Positions 36,901 through 46,212 of a stretch of DNA of 64,000 bases are shown here, piece by piece (position 1 is the first letter of the stretch; each line of letters opens with the position of its first letter). The notes below the pieces were generated by a model. That model saw only the letters and a program-made list of their open reading frames with translations. It was not told where the DNA came from and did not search any database. Both the position numbers and the translations under genes were made by a program. Source of the stretch: Bacteroides sp. M10 (GTDB lineage Bacteria; Bacteroidota; Bacteroidia; Bacteroidales; Bacteroidaceae); the NCBI RefSeq assembly GCF_014334015.1, contig NZ_CP060488.1, positions 3,926,501 through 3,990,500 on the forward strand. The letters are read 5' to 3'.

Positions 36901-37359
36901 GGAATCAGCCTCGGATTTATGTTGAATGCCCGTGTAGGCGGTATCGGAGTTTCTGCCACTCAAGCTGTAATGGACTATTATGGAGTGTCTAAGACATCGG
37001 CAGCAGCACGGGATAATGGTGGCGTGAAAGTAAACGGCCAGATGATTGATGCCCAGACATGGTATCAGACTATCGGAGCTAATGGTACAGGTTATGTAGG
37101 TTCTATGTATGTATATAGTATGACTAATGTTCGTTTGGGAGAATTGACATTGGGATATGATATTCCGATCAATAAATGGTGTAAATGGATTTCTGGATTG
37201 AATGTATCCTTTGTAGGACGTAATTTATGGATGCTGTATTGTAAGGCTCCATTTGACCCGGAATCTACTGCAAGTACAGGTACTTATAACCAGGGTATGG
37301 ACTATTTCATGCAACCGAGTTTGAGATCGATGGGATTTTCTGCAAAGATTTCTTTCTAA
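33997..37359 (+). CDS. SusC-like TonB-dependent transducer with STN domain (PUL A)
   Basis: 1120 residues. Extended N-terminus and signal peptide (cleavage near GYAQ, about residue 46). STN domain about 48-125 (VAISMNNVSVEQVLNKIEET, VDKQIILSTNK). CarboxypepD_reg domain about 138-212 (VKGTVKDTKGEPLIGVNVKV). Hallmark NEVVVTALGIKRETKSLTYN. Plug about 230-350 (LYVVDGVPL) and barrel ending in GFSAKISF. It imports ligand captured by SusD; the STN domain passes a ligand signal to FecR. Close relative of the PUL B SusC (shared VQQI, SLAGKVAGVNINASSSG-type segments). The ATG overlaps a minus-strand -7-like box (33990-33997). Confidence 0.94.
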   Translation: MKKNHSFTALCPKYALNLKLPLVMRISLALLFAVVLQLSAEDGYAQRTRVAISMNNVSVEQVLNKIEETSDYVFLYNDKTIQKNRIVSVRNNSGKILDILDEVFKGTNVTYTVVDKQIILSTNKLNVTEQDPTIQVKGTVKDTKGEPLIGVNVKVKGTTTGAITDFDGNFQIQAKKGAALEISYIGYASQEVKVTDNKSLSIVMTEDTKVLNEVVVTALGIKRETKSLTYNVQQIGGDEVAKAKDMNVMSSLAGKVAGVNINASSSGIGGGARVVMRGTKSISGNNNALYVVDGVPLANISGEQPDDQYTGAGQSGDGLANFNADDIESISVLSGSAAAALYGSAAANGVVLITTKKGAVDKTRLTYSNNSTFYSPFRLPEFQNTYGSETGEWYSWASKLSSPTDYEVKDFFQTGYNVANTVSLTTGTQKNQTYVSVGAVNARGIIQNNDLDRYNFSVRNTTSMLNDKLTMDLSFMYSNVKEQNMLSQGEYANPLVPVYLFPRGDDFSKYQYYERYDVDRNIKTQFWPLKENGLSMQNPYWITNRNMYTNKKDRFLASGSLKYTITDWLNVSGRVKLDKETINSEKKMYASTLNVIAENSDKGAYVQSNKNTSQIYADAMLNINKYFYHDTWNLTASLGVSLLDLDYKELNFGGGLLTIPNLFTSNNANVSGKLTYKNTNYHDRTNSLFGTFSLGYKGMVYVDGSLRNDWISALAGTNHSSILYPSIGASAILTNMFTMKSNILSYAKVRLSYSEVGNAPERFRAITTYAVLGGLNTTSYFPIKDLKPERTHSWEGGFNLGLFDNKLTLDVTAYKTYTENQLFSPEISTTTGYSKLYVNAGKVTNKGIELALGFKQNIGPVDWKTTLLWSLNRNRIDQLLPEYTNEELGVTVHLDEMDVYSLGGAKQRLTVGGSMGDVYVNTMRTDEHGHIWMNSMTGALETDKNNYVYAGNTNPKYTLSWRNEFNWKGISLGFMLNARVGGIGVSATQAVMDYYGVSKTSAAARDNGGVKVNGQMIDAQTWYQTIGANGTGYVGSMYVYSMTNVRLGELTLGYDIPINKWCKWISGLNVSFVGRNLWMLYCKAPFDPESTASTGTYNQGMDYFMQPSLRSMGFSAKISF

Positions 37360-37382
37360 TTGGATAACCTTTAAAAAAAATA

Positions 37383-38996
37383 ATGATGAACATACGTAAG
37401 TTTTTTAAAGTAAGGAACTACTACTTACTCCTTGGAGTAATCATGATAAATGTAGGTTGTACGAAGAATTTTCTGGAGTACAATACCAATCCTAATGAAG
37501 CAACCGATGAGATGACGGATTGGGATAATGTGAGAACTGGTTCTCTTCTTTTACAGATGGAGCAGAACGTACTGGTGGTAGCACAACCGGGACTTAATAT
37601 CGGTTCGGACAGATATCAGACTGTGGAAGTGATGGGTGGAGATGGCTATGTCGGCTATTTTGGTTTTCCTGCTCCCAGTATCAATTCTGCCGGTCGTTAC
37701 AATTGGGATAAAAGAAGTTGGTATGGTGATATGTTCACTACCAATTACCTGACGACTATGAATGCCTGGCGTGAAATAAGAAAAGCGATTAACAATGACG
37801 AAGATCCCCGGTTTTCTATGGCGCAGATTCTGAAAGTAGCGGCAATGCATCGTGTGACAGATACCTATGGGCCTATTCCTTATTTGAATTTTGGAGTTTC
37901 AAAAGAAGTGCCTTATGATTCGCAAAAGGATGTTTATTACAGATTCTTTGAAGAATTGGATGGAGCTATCAATAACTTGGATAGTTATGCTGCATCCGGA
38001 AGTAAAGTTTTGTCATCATGGGATTGTGTGTTCAACGGTGATGTTACATCTTGGATAAAGTTTGCCAATTCACTTCGTTTGCGTCTTGCATTGCATCTTG
38101 CCTATGTGGATGAAACAAAGGCAAAAAGTGAAGCCCAACTGGCTATTGGCAATAGTTATGGATTGATGAATGTGAAGTCTGATTTAGCAGAACTTCAGCA
38201 TATTACTCCGATAGCGACTTATGAAAGTCCTCTGTATATTCTGAAAGGATGGGATGATATTTGTATGGGAGCGACGCTGGATTCATACATGAATGGTTAT
38301 CAGGATCCACGACTTTCTGCTTACTTCGAGGCAGGTACGGGTGGAAAATATCGGGGTATAAGAGCCGGAATGTCAAAGGACGTAAGTAAGGATAAATATA
38401 TAACAGGAATCTTTGCTGAACCACAGGCAACTGCTACTTCCAATGTAGTGTGGATGCGTTCATCTGAATCATATTTCTTGTTGGCGGAATATGCTTTGCG
38501 TTGGGGAACGAATGCCGATGCTAAAAAGTATTATGAAGATGGAATAAGAATGTCTTTTGATGAACATGGTGTATCAGGAGCTGACGCGTATCTGACAAGA
38601 ACTGCGGCGGGTGGATATGTGCCTGCCAATTATGAGGATCCGGTGACATCATCTCATTCCATGGATGCTTTGGGTACTGTTTCTATCGCTTGGGATGAAT
38701 TGGGAGATTTTAAAACAAATCTGGAACAAATCATTACTCAAAAGTACATTGCTCTTTATCCGGTGGGACAAGAGGCATGGACAGAGTTCCGCCGTACCGG
38801 TTACCCGAAAGTATTTCCGGTTGTTGTGAATGAAAGTTCCGGAGGTTCTGTAGACACAAATATACAAATCCGCAGATTACCTTATCCGGAATCGGAATAT
38901 AATACGAATAGAACAGAGTTGGATAAAGGCATCACACTTTTAGGTGGCGTAGATAACCCGGGTGTCAGATTGTGGTGGGATGTGCCTAATAAATAA
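37383..38996 (+). CDS. SusD-like surface lipoprotein (PUL A)
   Basis: 537 residues. Type II signal peptide ending INVGC, then TKNFLEYNTNPNEATDEM. SusD-like_2 family features: NTNPNEA start, AAMHRVTDTYGPIPYLNFGV, the central FANSLRLRLALHLAYV and the C-terminal FRRTGYPKVFPVV. It caps the SusC barrel and binds glycan at the cell surface. Start is 23 bp after susC; a second ATG at 37386 is equally possible. It shares the AAMHRVTDTYGPIPY block with the PUL B SusD. Confidence 0.92.
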   Translation: MMNIRKFFKVRNYYLLLGVIMINVGCTKNFLEYNTNPNEATDEMTDWDNVRTGSLLLQMEQNVLVVAQPGLNIGSDRYQTVEVMGGDGYVGYFGFPAPSINSAGRYNWDKRSWYGDMFTTNYLTTMNAWREIRKAINNDEDPRFSMAQILKVAAMHRVTDTYGPIPYLNFGVSKEVPYDSQKDVYYRFFEELDGAINNLDSYAASGSKVLSSWDCVFNGDVTSWIKFANSLRLRLALHLAYVDETKAKSEAQLAIGNSYGLMNVKSDLAELQHITPIATYESPLYILKGWDDICMGATLDSYMNGYQDPRLSAYFEAGTGGKYRGIRAGMSKDVSKDKYITGIFAEPQATATSNVVWMRSSESYFLLAEYALRWGTNADAKKYYEDGIRMSFDEHGVSGADAYLTRTAAGGYVPANYEDPVTSSHSMDALGTVSIAWDELGDFKTNLEQIITQKYIALYPVGQEAWTEFRRTGYPKVFPVVVNESSGGSVDTNIQIRRLPYPESEYNTNRTELDKGITLLGGVDNPGVRLWWDVPNK

Positions 38997-39011
38997 TTGG
39001 TTACTTAAATA

Positions 39012-40106
39012 ATGCAGAATATGAAAATAAATTATGTATATTTTTTGTTCACCTATCTCTTGACATTTGTTGTGAGTGGTTGTGATACGGATATTGAACC
39101 GGAAGTTATACAGGCGGCTAATACTTATAATGAAGAATATTATCAGAACTTACGTGAATATAAGAAAACAGATCATGCTATTTGTTTCGGCTGGTATGCC
39201 GGTTATACTTCAGAAGCATCTCCTTCGCAGGGACTTCATTTCACTGGTTTGCCGGATAGTCTGGACATCGTCAGTCTGTGGTCGGGTATTCCTTCCAACA
39301 ATCCGGCTTATGTAGAAACTAGTTATTATAACGAGCGTTATTTGCCGACTGCTTATGAGGAAATGAATTATATCCGTACAGTAAAGGGGACTCGCGTTGT
39401 GATGTGTACGATTTGCCGTATTGGAAGTACGGAGTTTCCTAAAACCGACGCAGGTATCGAGGCTTATGCTTTACATCTTGTGAGATGTGTGTTGCGTAAC
39501 GATCTGGATGGTTTGGACTTGGACTACGAACCGGAAGGCGACTGGTTGCAAAATGATAACTTTACAAAGTTTATAAAGGTATTGGGAAATTATTTCGGTC
39601 CTCAATCGGGTACAGGCAAATTATTAATTGTTGACTTCTATAATCAGCTGCCTCCTAAGGAAACAGAACCTTATGTCGATTATTTTGTACGACAATGTTA
39701 CACCACCGGTAGTGCTCAAAGTTTGCAATCTAAATTTGACCAGCTTAGCAGCTGGTGTCCTCCTGAAAAATTCGTTGCTACGGAACAAATGGGATGGTAC
39801 TGGCAGAATGGTGGAGTCGAATTTACGGAAGCCGATGGAAATAAAGTAGATTCATGGGGCAATCCAATCTATTCTGTAATAGGTATGGCACGCTGGAATC
39901 CTACACAAGGACGAAAAGGTGGATTCGGCGGATATTATTTTGAATATGAATACAATACCACTCGTCCTGCTAATCAGGCTATAGGTGATAAAGAGAAAGC
40001 CGCTATTCCTTATTATAGCCTTCGACGTGGTATTCAGGAACAAAATCCTGCCGGAAAGCCTGTACAACAGTCTACTAAACAAGAAACGGAAGAAGAAAAT
40101 GGATGA
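39012..40106 (+). CDS. GH18 endo-beta-N-acetylglucosaminidase-like lipoprotein, active-site motif intact
   Basis: 364 residues. Lipoprotein signal ending VVSGC, then DTDIEPE. GH18 barrel with complete catalytic motif DGLDLDYE (D166, D169, D171, E173) and the C-terminal barrel strand YSVIGMARWNP. GH18 enzymes of this motif type in Bacteroides loci (EndoF2/F3-like and similar) cut the chitobiose core of N-glycans; that substrate is inferred from family and SusCD context. Surface location is suggested by the signal and the gene order SusC-SusD-GH18. A start at 39021 is also possible. The tail (KQETEEENG) is low-complexity. Confidence 0.85.
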   Translation: MQNMKINYVYFLFTYLLTFVVSGCDTDIEPEVIQAANTYNEEYYQNLREYKKTDHAICFGWYAGYTSEASPSQGLHFTGLPDSLDIVSLWSGIPSNNPAYVETSYYNERYLPTAYEEMNYIRTVKGTRVVMCTICRIGSTEFPKTDAGIEAYALHLVRCVLRNDLDGLDLDYEPEGDWLQNDNFTKFIKVLGNYFGPQSGTGKLLIVDFYNQLPPKETEPYVDYFVRQCYTTGSAQSLQSKFDQLSSWCPPEKFVATEQMGWYWQNGGVEFTEADGNKVDSWGNPIYSVIGMARWNPTQGRKGGFGGYYFEYEYNTTRPANQAIGDKEKAAIPYYSLRRGIQEQNPAGKPVQQSTKQETEEENG

Positions 40107-40119
40107 ATTTTAAATTTGT

Positions 40120-41343
40120 ATGCAAGGTATGAAAACATTGAATAATATAAAAAAGATATGGGGAGCTGCTTTGATAGGAATAGCTTCTTTTATGCTGCAG
40201 GGATGCCAGGAAGCCGCTCAAAAAGGTGACGGGTTGTTAATGACCGGAACATCTTCGGATAGATTGGTAAAGTTTGCCATTGATGGATTTCCATCTGCGT
40301 ATGCTGTTTCTGTGACTTCAACTTCTCGCGTTGAATCGGATATTCAGGTGAATCTGGCTGTTGATGCAAGTCTGGTTGATACTTATAATGAGGAAATGGG
40401 AACCAATTATTATCCCATTCCGGATAAATCATATACATTTGAAAATCCGGAGGTTACGATTTCAGCAGGACAGGCAATTTCTTCTGCTGCCTCTCTTTCA
40501 ATTGCCGATGATTCGGAATTTGTTCCGGGGCGTGTTTATTTGATACCGGTTACCATAAAAAGTGCGACGGGAGATTTGGATATTATAGAAGCAGGACGTA
40601 CTATTTTCCTGAAAGTATCTCGAACATTGCGTTTCCATGCTCCGTATGTAGGACAGGCTTCTATGGCTTATCAATTTTTGCTTCCGGATCCTATTCCTTC
40701 CTTGCCTACTTATACATGGGAAGTGAAGATTTATGCCACTAAATTCCGTTCTTCCGGAGCTTCCGGTACTACCCGTGTTTGCTCATTTGGAGGTAGTGAG
40801 GCGTCTGTAGAAGGGGGAGCAATTGATGATGGGGGCTTTAAATGTGACCAGAACCTGCTTCGTTTTGGTGAAGGAACGGATGAGCCGAATCAGCTGCATG
40901 TAACAACTAAACAGGGTAAAATGTCATCGAATACTCGCTTTGCTTTAAATACCTGGTATGCTGTTGCCTTGGTAAATGACGGCAGTACGTTGACATTGTA
41001 TATTAATGGAGAGAAAGATAACTCAATGACAGTTGCTCCGTATGAATATGCGCTTTATGGAGTACAGATCGGTATGCCTTCAAAAGGTTATCAATCTTCA
41101 CAATTGTTTTATGGTCGTTTGAGTGAGATGCGCCTTTGGACTCGTCCTTTGTCTGCTCGTGAAATTAAAGCAAATGTATGTGGGGTAGACCCTTCTACCA
41201 ATGGGCTTGTGTCTTATTGGAGAATGAATGAAGGAGAGGGAACTACTTTCTATGATTTATCTCCGTCAAAGCGTGATATCAGTTATAAGAATGGAATTAC
41301 GATTGACTGGACTTATGATGATACGAATAAATGTCTTGAATAA
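40120..41343 (+). CDS. DUF1735/LamG surface glycan-binding lipoprotein (first, PUL A)
   Basis: 407 residues. Lipobox LQGC followed by QEAAQKGD. N-terminal DUF1735 domain (about 45-170; DIQVNLAVDASLVDTYNEEM, RVYLIPVTIKSATGDLD). C-terminal concanavalin/LamG domain (about 185-400; WEVKIYATKF, NTWYAVALVNDGSTLTLYIN, SYWRMNEGEGTTFYDLSPSK). No catalytic signature; probably a surface glycan-binding protein presenting glycan to SusD and GH18. Starts 13 bp after the GH18 stop; an ATG at 40129 (MKTLNNIKK) looks more like a signal start. Confidence 0.82.
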   Translation: MQGMKTLNNIKKIWGAALIGIASFMLQGCQEAAQKGDGLLMTGTSSDRLVKFAIDGFPSAYAVSVTSTSRVESDIQVNLAVDASLVDTYNEEMGTNYYPIPDKSYTFENPEVTISAGQAISSAASLSIADDSEFVPGRVYLIPVTIKSATGDLDIIEAGRTIFLKVSRTLRFHAPYVGQASMAYQFLLPDPIPSLPTYTWEVKIYATKFRSSGASGTTRVCSFGGSEASVEGGAIDDGGFKCDQNLLRFGEGTDEPNQLHVTTKQGKMSSNTRFALNTWYAVALVNDGSTLTLYINGEKDNSMTVAPYEYALYGVQIGMPSKGYQSSQLFYGRLSEMRLWTRPLSAREIKANVCGVDPSTNGLVSYWRMNEGEGTTFYDLSPSKRDISYKNGITIDWTYDDTNKCLE

Positions 41344-41367
41344 GGTAATAATAAATGAATAGACTGT

Positions 41368-42648
41368 ATGATAATGAAAAACAATATAAATAGATTAACT
41401 CTCCTTTTGCTTGTTTTATTGGGAGGAGTAGGATTCACATCCTGTTCGGATAATGACAATGATTTTATTGAATTGCCGACAATAGAGATGCCACAGTCGG
41501 AAGCAGGACCTGTTTCTATTGATTATAGGGAGATACTGGATGCAGGAAGCTATGTTTATGATTATACTATCAAACTGGATAAACCTGCTGCTACTACTTT
41601 ATTGTGTGACATTGCCGTGGACGAAAGTATGGTAGAGGCTTATAATGCTGCAAATAACACGTCTTATAAGATGATGCCCGCTTTTGTCTATGAGTTGCAA
41701 GCTAAAAATGCGATAGTGAAGGCAGGACAGCAAGAATCCAATTCCTTATCAGTTAAGTTTTCATCGTTGTTCGGTTTGGTGGAAGGTGAAGAATATTTGC
41801 TTCCTATTGTTGCAACAATAGATGAAACGTGTGTAGGACAATTTGTAACGGACACTCGTTCTGTTTCTTATTTTACGATTAGCATTGATGGGGAATTGGA
41901 TTATATACCGGGATTGAATATGAGTTCTTATTCAACGGATATGTATCGTACGTTAAGTTTCGCAAATGATGAAGTAGTTACGATTGAAGATAATACACAT
42001 ACGTTTGAGATGCTTGTATATCCATATAGTTGGCATAGTGGAACTAATTATATAGGTACATGGCGTGGTAAAGATACCAACAATAATAATGAGGTTTTTA
42101 GTGGTTGTGAACTACGTGTGACCGGTGCAACGGGAGCGTCTAATATTGGTAATCGTCAATGTGACTTGACATTGGCTAATCAAAATATAACGTTGCCGGC
42201 TAATCAATGGGTAAGGTTGACTATTACTTGTGACGGAACAAAAACGGGTCAGAATACTGAGGTTGCTTATCGTTTATATATTAACGGTGAGGAAGTTGCT
42301 TCTGCAAAACCTACTAAACGTTGGGGACCATCCTCTTCTCAAAGATTCAAGGTGGGATATACGTTGACTGGTATTCAGTTTGGTAATACAAGTTCGAGTC
42401 TGTATTTTGATGGTCTGATTTCTGATATTCGTATGTGGAAGAAGTGTCTGACGGCGGAAGAAGTAAAAGCTAACTTGCGTACAATAGCTTCTCCATCTTC
42501 GTCGGACTTATATGGCTATTGGAAATTGGATGAAGGAGAAGGAAATACATTGAAGGACAGTTCGGGCAATGGGCGTGATTTAACTTTCCCTGCTTCGGCA
42601 AACATCATTTGGAATGCAGAATTCAATGATTTGCCTCAAGATAATTAA
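41368..42648 (+). CDS. DUF1735/LamG surface glycan-binding lipoprotein (second, PUL A)
   Basis: 426 residues. Lipobox FTSC then SDNDNDFIE, a strongly acidic surface-export signal. DUF1735-like domain about 45-170 (YDYTIKLDKPAATTLLCDIA, EEYLLPIVATIDETCVG). LamG domain about 195-420 (HTFEMLVYPYSWHSG, PANQWVRLTITCDGTKTGQN, YGYWKLDEGEGNTLKDSSGN). Parallel in build to the preceding gene but clearly diverged. Probable glycan binder. A hairpin follows its stop, separating it from the DUF1573 gene. Confidence 0.82.
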   Translation: MIMKNNINRLTLLLLVLLGGVGFTSCSDNDNDFIELPTIEMPQSEAGPVSIDYREILDAGSYVYDYTIKLDKPAATTLLCDIAVDESMVEAYNAANNTSYKMMPAFVYELQAKNAIVKAGQQESNSLSVKFSSLFGLVEGEEYLLPIVATIDETCVGQFVTDTRSVSYFTISIDGELDYIPGLNMSSYSTDMYRTLSFANDEVVTIEDNTHTFEMLVYPYSWHSGTNYIGTWRGKDTNNNNEVFSGCELRVTGATGASNIGNRQCDLTLANQNITLPANQWVRLTITCDGTKTGQNTEVAYRLYINGEEVASAKPTKRWGPSSSQRFKVGYTLTGIQFGNTSSSLYFDGLISDIRMWKKCLTAEEVKANLRTIASPSSSDLYGYWKLDEGEGNTLKDSSGNGRDLTFPASANIIWNAEFNDLPQDN

Positions 42649-42660
42649 AATGTGATTTTA

Positions 42661-42697
42661 TATTGGGAGTTATTGTGTTTTTACGTAACTCCCAATA
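42661..42697. repeat. 12-bp perfect hairpin between PUL A surface genes and DUF1573/GH3
   Basis: TATTGGGAGTTA (42661-42672) pairs with TAACTCCCAATA (42686-42697); 13-base loop with a T run inside. No T tract follows the stem, so it is more likely an mRNA processing/stability element or weak terminator than a full terminator. Confidence 0.6.
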
Positions 42698-42710
42698 TTA
42701 ACTTAAAGAA

Positions 42711-43790
42711 ATGATGATGAAACGTTTTATGTCAGCTTTGATCGTTTTACTGTGCTCTATTGTTGGCGTATGTGCTCAACAACAGGGAAAAACTGCATTA
42801 CGTTTTGATACTACTACTTGGAATTTTGGTAATATTCAGGAAGTAGGAGGCAAAGTGAGTCATACTTTTCATTTTACTAATATACATACTTCTCCTGTTG
42901 TGATTGAAGAAGTGATTTCAATTTGTGGATGTGCCATTCCTGTTTATAGTAAACAACCTGTAAAACCAGGGCATACAGGCATTATTACCGTAACTTTCGA
43001 TCCTAAAGGGCGAACAAACTTTTTCTCTAAGAGTATAAGGGTTGTTTCTAATTCAGGACAAAGTGTCAATACTCTTTGGGTAAAAGGCACGATAAATACA
43101 ATGAATCGTATAGAGGATGAATATCCTTATTCTTTATCATCAGATATTCTGGCAGACCGAATGACTCTATCTTATGATCTGTTACAGCATAATGGGAGGC
43201 CAAAACAATTGGAAATTAGAATCTATAACCGGTCGGATAAAATAGTCAGGTTGTCATACTCGCTGTTGGATAAGAGTGGATGTTTGTCGATATCTATGCC
43301 ATCATCTCTTCAAGGTCGATCTTGTGCGACTATAAAAATAACAGCTTCTCCTTTAAAAGGCTTTTACGGTACATTTAAAGATAAGATTATTATTAGTGCC
43401 AATTCCGTACACAGTTCTCCTATACAAATCTTTGGTACAGTGATTGATGATATGAGAAAAGTAAGCACGGCAACTGCTCCCCGGATGAAGTGTTCACAGT
43501 CTTATTTTAATTTGGGGAATATCTCATTAAAAAAGCGTATTCAGAGAAAAGTTAAAGTTACTAATGAAGGGGCGAATCCTCTTATTATCCGCAAAATAGA
43601 ATGTCCGGAATTTGTTTCTACTAATATCCGGGGTGAAAAGGTTTTGAAGCAAAATGAGTGTTTGGAGGTTCTGTTTGAATTAAATGTATCATCTTCAAAC
43701 CATCTATTGGATGCAAAGGTCAAGTTGATAACAAATGATACTCATCAGCCTGTACATACAGTTATATTTGAGGGAGAAATGGGTAAGTAG
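42711..43790 (+). CDS. DUF1573-containing secreted protein with two Ig-like domains
   Basis: 359 residues. Signal peptide (MKRFMSALIVLLCSIVGVCAQ). N-terminal DUF1573/ASH-like domain about 28-130 (TTWNFGNIQEVGGKVSHTFH, ISICGCAIPVYSKQPVKPG). A second similar domain at about 260-357 (SYFNLGNISLKKRIQRKVKV). Middle segment also beta-rich. Found often in Bacteroides PULs, function unknown; no catalytic residues recognised. Lies 62 bp after the preceding stop, with a hairpin between, and 73 bp before the GH3 gene. Confidence 0.75.
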   Translation: MMMKRFMSALIVLLCSIVGVCAQQQGKTALRFDTTTWNFGNIQEVGGKVSHTFHFTNIHTSPVVIEEVISICGCAIPVYSKQPVKPGHTGIITVTFDPKGRTNFFSKSIRVVSNSGQSVNTLWVKGTINTMNRIEDEYPYSLSSDILADRMTLSYDLLQHNGRPKQLEIRIYNRSDKIVRLSYSLLDKSGCLSISMPSSLQGRSCATIKITASPLKGFYGTFKDKIIISANSVHSSPIQIFGTVIDDMRKVSTATAPRMKCSQSYFNLGNISLKKRIQRKVKVTNEGANPLIIRKIECPEFVSTNIRGEKVLKQNECLEVLFELNVSSSNHLLDAKVKLITNDTHQPVHTVIFEGEMGK

Positions 43791-43863
43791 GGTTGAATAT
43801 CTCTATTTGAAAGATTAGAAATACATTATAAATTAATTGAGTCATTTTACTGTATATAACATT

Positions 43864-46212
43864 ATGATAAAACGATTGTATATTTTGGTGATGGTACAGA
43901 TGGTATGTACTTTGGGGTTTACTCAATCCTCTCCCTCGTTACCTGCTTACAAAGATCCCAGTTTGTCAATAGATATGAGACTTTCAGATTTACTTTCCCG
44001 TATGACTCTGGAAGAAAAGGTCGGTCAGTTACTTTGTCCTTTAGGTTGGGAAATGTATGAAATCCATGGCAGTGAGGTTCATCCTTCCGGAAAGTTCAAG
44101 CAATTGATTAAAGAAAGAAATGCCGGAATGCTTTGGGCAACTTATCGTGCTGATCCCTGGACAAAGAAAACATTGGCTAATGGCTTAAATCCAGAATTGT
44201 CAGCGAAAGCCGGAAATGCATTGCAAAAGTATGTGATGGAGAATACCCGTCTGGGAATTCCGATGTTTTTAGCGGAAGAAGCCCCTCATGGGCACATGGC
44301 AATTGGTGCTACAGTTTTTCCTACGGGTATCGGAATGGCGGCTACCTGGTCGCCGGAATTAGTAAAAGAAGTTGGTCAAGTTATCGCTAAAGAAATTCGT
44401 TCCCAAGGTGGGCATATTAGTTATGGTCCCGTACTTGATCTGACCCGTGATCCCCGTTGGTCCCGCGTGGAAGAAACATTTGGTGAGGATCCTGTGTTGA
44501 GTGGCATTTTAGGGGCGTCTATGGTTGACGGTTTAGGTGGAGGTAATCTATCACAAAAATACGCTACCATAGCTACCTTGAAACATTTTCTGGCATACGC
44601 TGTGCCGGAGGGTGGACAGAATGGTAATTATGCTTCAGTCGGTATTCGTGATTTGCATCAGAATTTTCTTCCTCCTTTTCGTAAGGCAATAGATGCAGGG
44701 GCATTGTCTGTAATGACTTCATACAATTCGATAGATGGGATACCTTGTACGTCGAACCATTATTTGCTGACTCAACTCTTGCGTAATGAATGGAAGTTTT
44801 GTGGCTTTGTAGTTTCCGATTTATATAGTATTGAAGGGATTCACGAAAGCCACTTTGTTGCTCTAACTAAAGAGAATGCAGCCATACAATCTGTAACGGC
44901 TGGCGTTGATGTTGACTTGGGTGGGGATGCTTATACCAACCTTTGTCATGCGGTTCAATCCGGACAAATGGATAAGGCTGTGATTGATACGGCTGTCTGC
45001 CGGGTGTTACGGATGAAGTTTGAGATGGGCTTGTTTGAGCATCCTTATGTGGATCCGAAAATTGCTGCTAAAACAGTACGCCGTAAAGAACATATCGAAC
45101 TGGCACGTAAAATCGCACAGTCTTCCATAACACTTCTCAAAAATGAGAATTCAATTCTTCCTTTAAGCAAGACGATAAATAAGGTGGCGGTAATTGGCCC
45201 TAATGCTGACAATCGATATAATATGTTAGGGGACTATACAGCTCCGCAGGAAGATAGTAATGTGAAAACAGTTCTTGATGGAATTCTAACAAAATTATCT
45301 CCTTCTCGTGTGGAATATGTACGAGGCTGTGCTATTCGTGATACTACAGTGAATGAGATAGAACAAGCAATTGAAGCTGCCCGTCGCTCCGAAGTTGTAA
45401 TTGTGGTTGTGGGTGGTTCCAGTGCCCGTGATTTTAAAACGAGTTATAAAGAAACAGGTGCGGCTGTAGCTGAAGAGGGTAGTGTAAGTGATATGGAGTG
45501 TGGAGAAGGATTTGACCGTGCCAGTTTATCCTTACTTGGTAGACAACAAGAACTATTGGAATCTTTGCAAAAGACAGGTAAGCCTTTGATTGTCGTTTAT
45601 ATTGAAGGTCGTCCTTTAGAAAAGAATTGGGCTTCGGAATATGCTGATGCACTACTGACTGCTTACTATCCGGGGCAGGAGGGTGGAAATGCCATAGCGG
45701 ATGTTCTCTTTGGAGATTATAATCCTTCCGGACGTTTGCCAATCTCCGTTCCGCGTTCTGTAGGTCAGATTCCGGTTTATTATAATAAGAAAGCTCCTCG
45801 AAATCATGATTATGTGGAAGTGTCATCTTCTCCGTTATATAGCTTTGGTTATGGGATGAGTTATACCACTTTTGAATATTCTGCTTTGCAGGTAGTGCAG
45901 AAATCTGCTCGTTGTTTTGAAGTCTCATTTAAAGTAAAGAATACAGGGAAGTATGATGGTGAAGAAGTAGCACAACTTTATATGAGAGATGAATATGCAT
46001 CAGTTGTTCAGCCGATGAAACAGTTGAAACATTTTGAACGTTTCTATTTAAGTAAGGGAGAGGAAAAGTTAATCGTCTTCACGTTAGCAGCAGAAGATTT
46101 ATCTATCATTAATCAGGCTCTGGAACAAATAGTAGAGTCCGGAACTTTTCAGGTAATGATTGGTAGTTCTTCGGATGATATTAGATTAGAAGGTTCTATT
46201 TTAGTAAAATAA
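43864..46212 (+). CDS. GH3 glycoside hydrolase (PUL A copy)
   Basis: 782 residues from the ATG beginning MIKRLYILVMVQMVCTLGF; an in-frame start at 43837 only adds residues before the signal. N-terminal GH3 TIM barrel (MTLEEKVGQLLCPLGWEMYE, VLDLTRDPRWSRVEETFGED, KHFLAY, nucleophile Asp in GFVVSDLYSIEGI), alpha/beta sandwich (AVIGPNADNRYNMLGDYTAP) and C-terminal FnIII-like domain (FGYGMSYTTFEYS). Periplasmic exo-beta-glycosidase; family members remove Glc, Xyl or GlcNAc, not resolved here. From 43990 to 46049 the DNA is nearly identical to the PUL B copy, while both ends differ. Cys in KFCGF replaces Arg of the other copy. Confidence 0.93.
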   Translation: MIKRLYILVMVQMVCTLGFTQSSPSLPAYKDPSLSIDMRLSDLLSRMTLEEKVGQLLCPLGWEMYEIHGSEVHPSGKFKQLIKERNAGMLWATYRADPWTKKTLANGLNPELSAKAGNALQKYVMENTRLGIPMFLAEEAPHGHMAIGATVFPTGIGMAATWSPELVKEVGQVIAKEIRSQGGHISYGPVLDLTRDPRWSRVEETFGEDPVLSGILGASMVDGLGGGNLSQKYATIATLKHFLAYAVPEGGQNGNYASVGIRDLHQNFLPPFRKAIDAGALSVMTSYNSIDGIPCTSNHYLLTQLLRNEWKFCGFVVSDLYSIEGIHESHFVALTKENAAIQSVTAGVDVDLGGDAYTNLCHAVQSGQMDKAVIDTAVCRVLRMKFEMGLFEHPYVDPKIAAKTVRRKEHIELARKIAQSSITLLKNENSILPLSKTINKVAVIGPNADNRYNMLGDYTAPQEDSNVKTVLDGILTKLSPSRVEYVRGCAIRDTTVNEIEQAIEAARRSEVVIVVVGGSSARDFKTSYKETGAAVAEEGSVSDMECGEGFDRASLSLLGRQQELLESLQKTGKPLIVVYIEGRPLEKNWASEYADALLTAYYPGQEGGNAIADVLFGDYNPSGRLPISVPRSVGQIPVYYNKKAPRNHDYVEVSSSPLYSFGYGMSYTTFEYSALQVVQKSARCFEVSFKVKNTGKYDGEEVAQLYMRDEYASVVQPMKQLKHFERFYLSKGEEKLIVFTLAAEDLSIINQALEQIVESGTFQVMIGSSSDDIRLEGSILVK
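43990..46049 (+). repeat. Near-identical GH3 tract, copy 1 of 2
   Basis: Matches 57155-59214 at a constant 13165-bp offset with few substitutions; I count nine amino-acid differences from DLLSRM to ERFYL (about 685 residues). Identity drops sharply at both ends, inside the two genes. This suggests gene conversion between paralogues. Confidence 0.9.
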
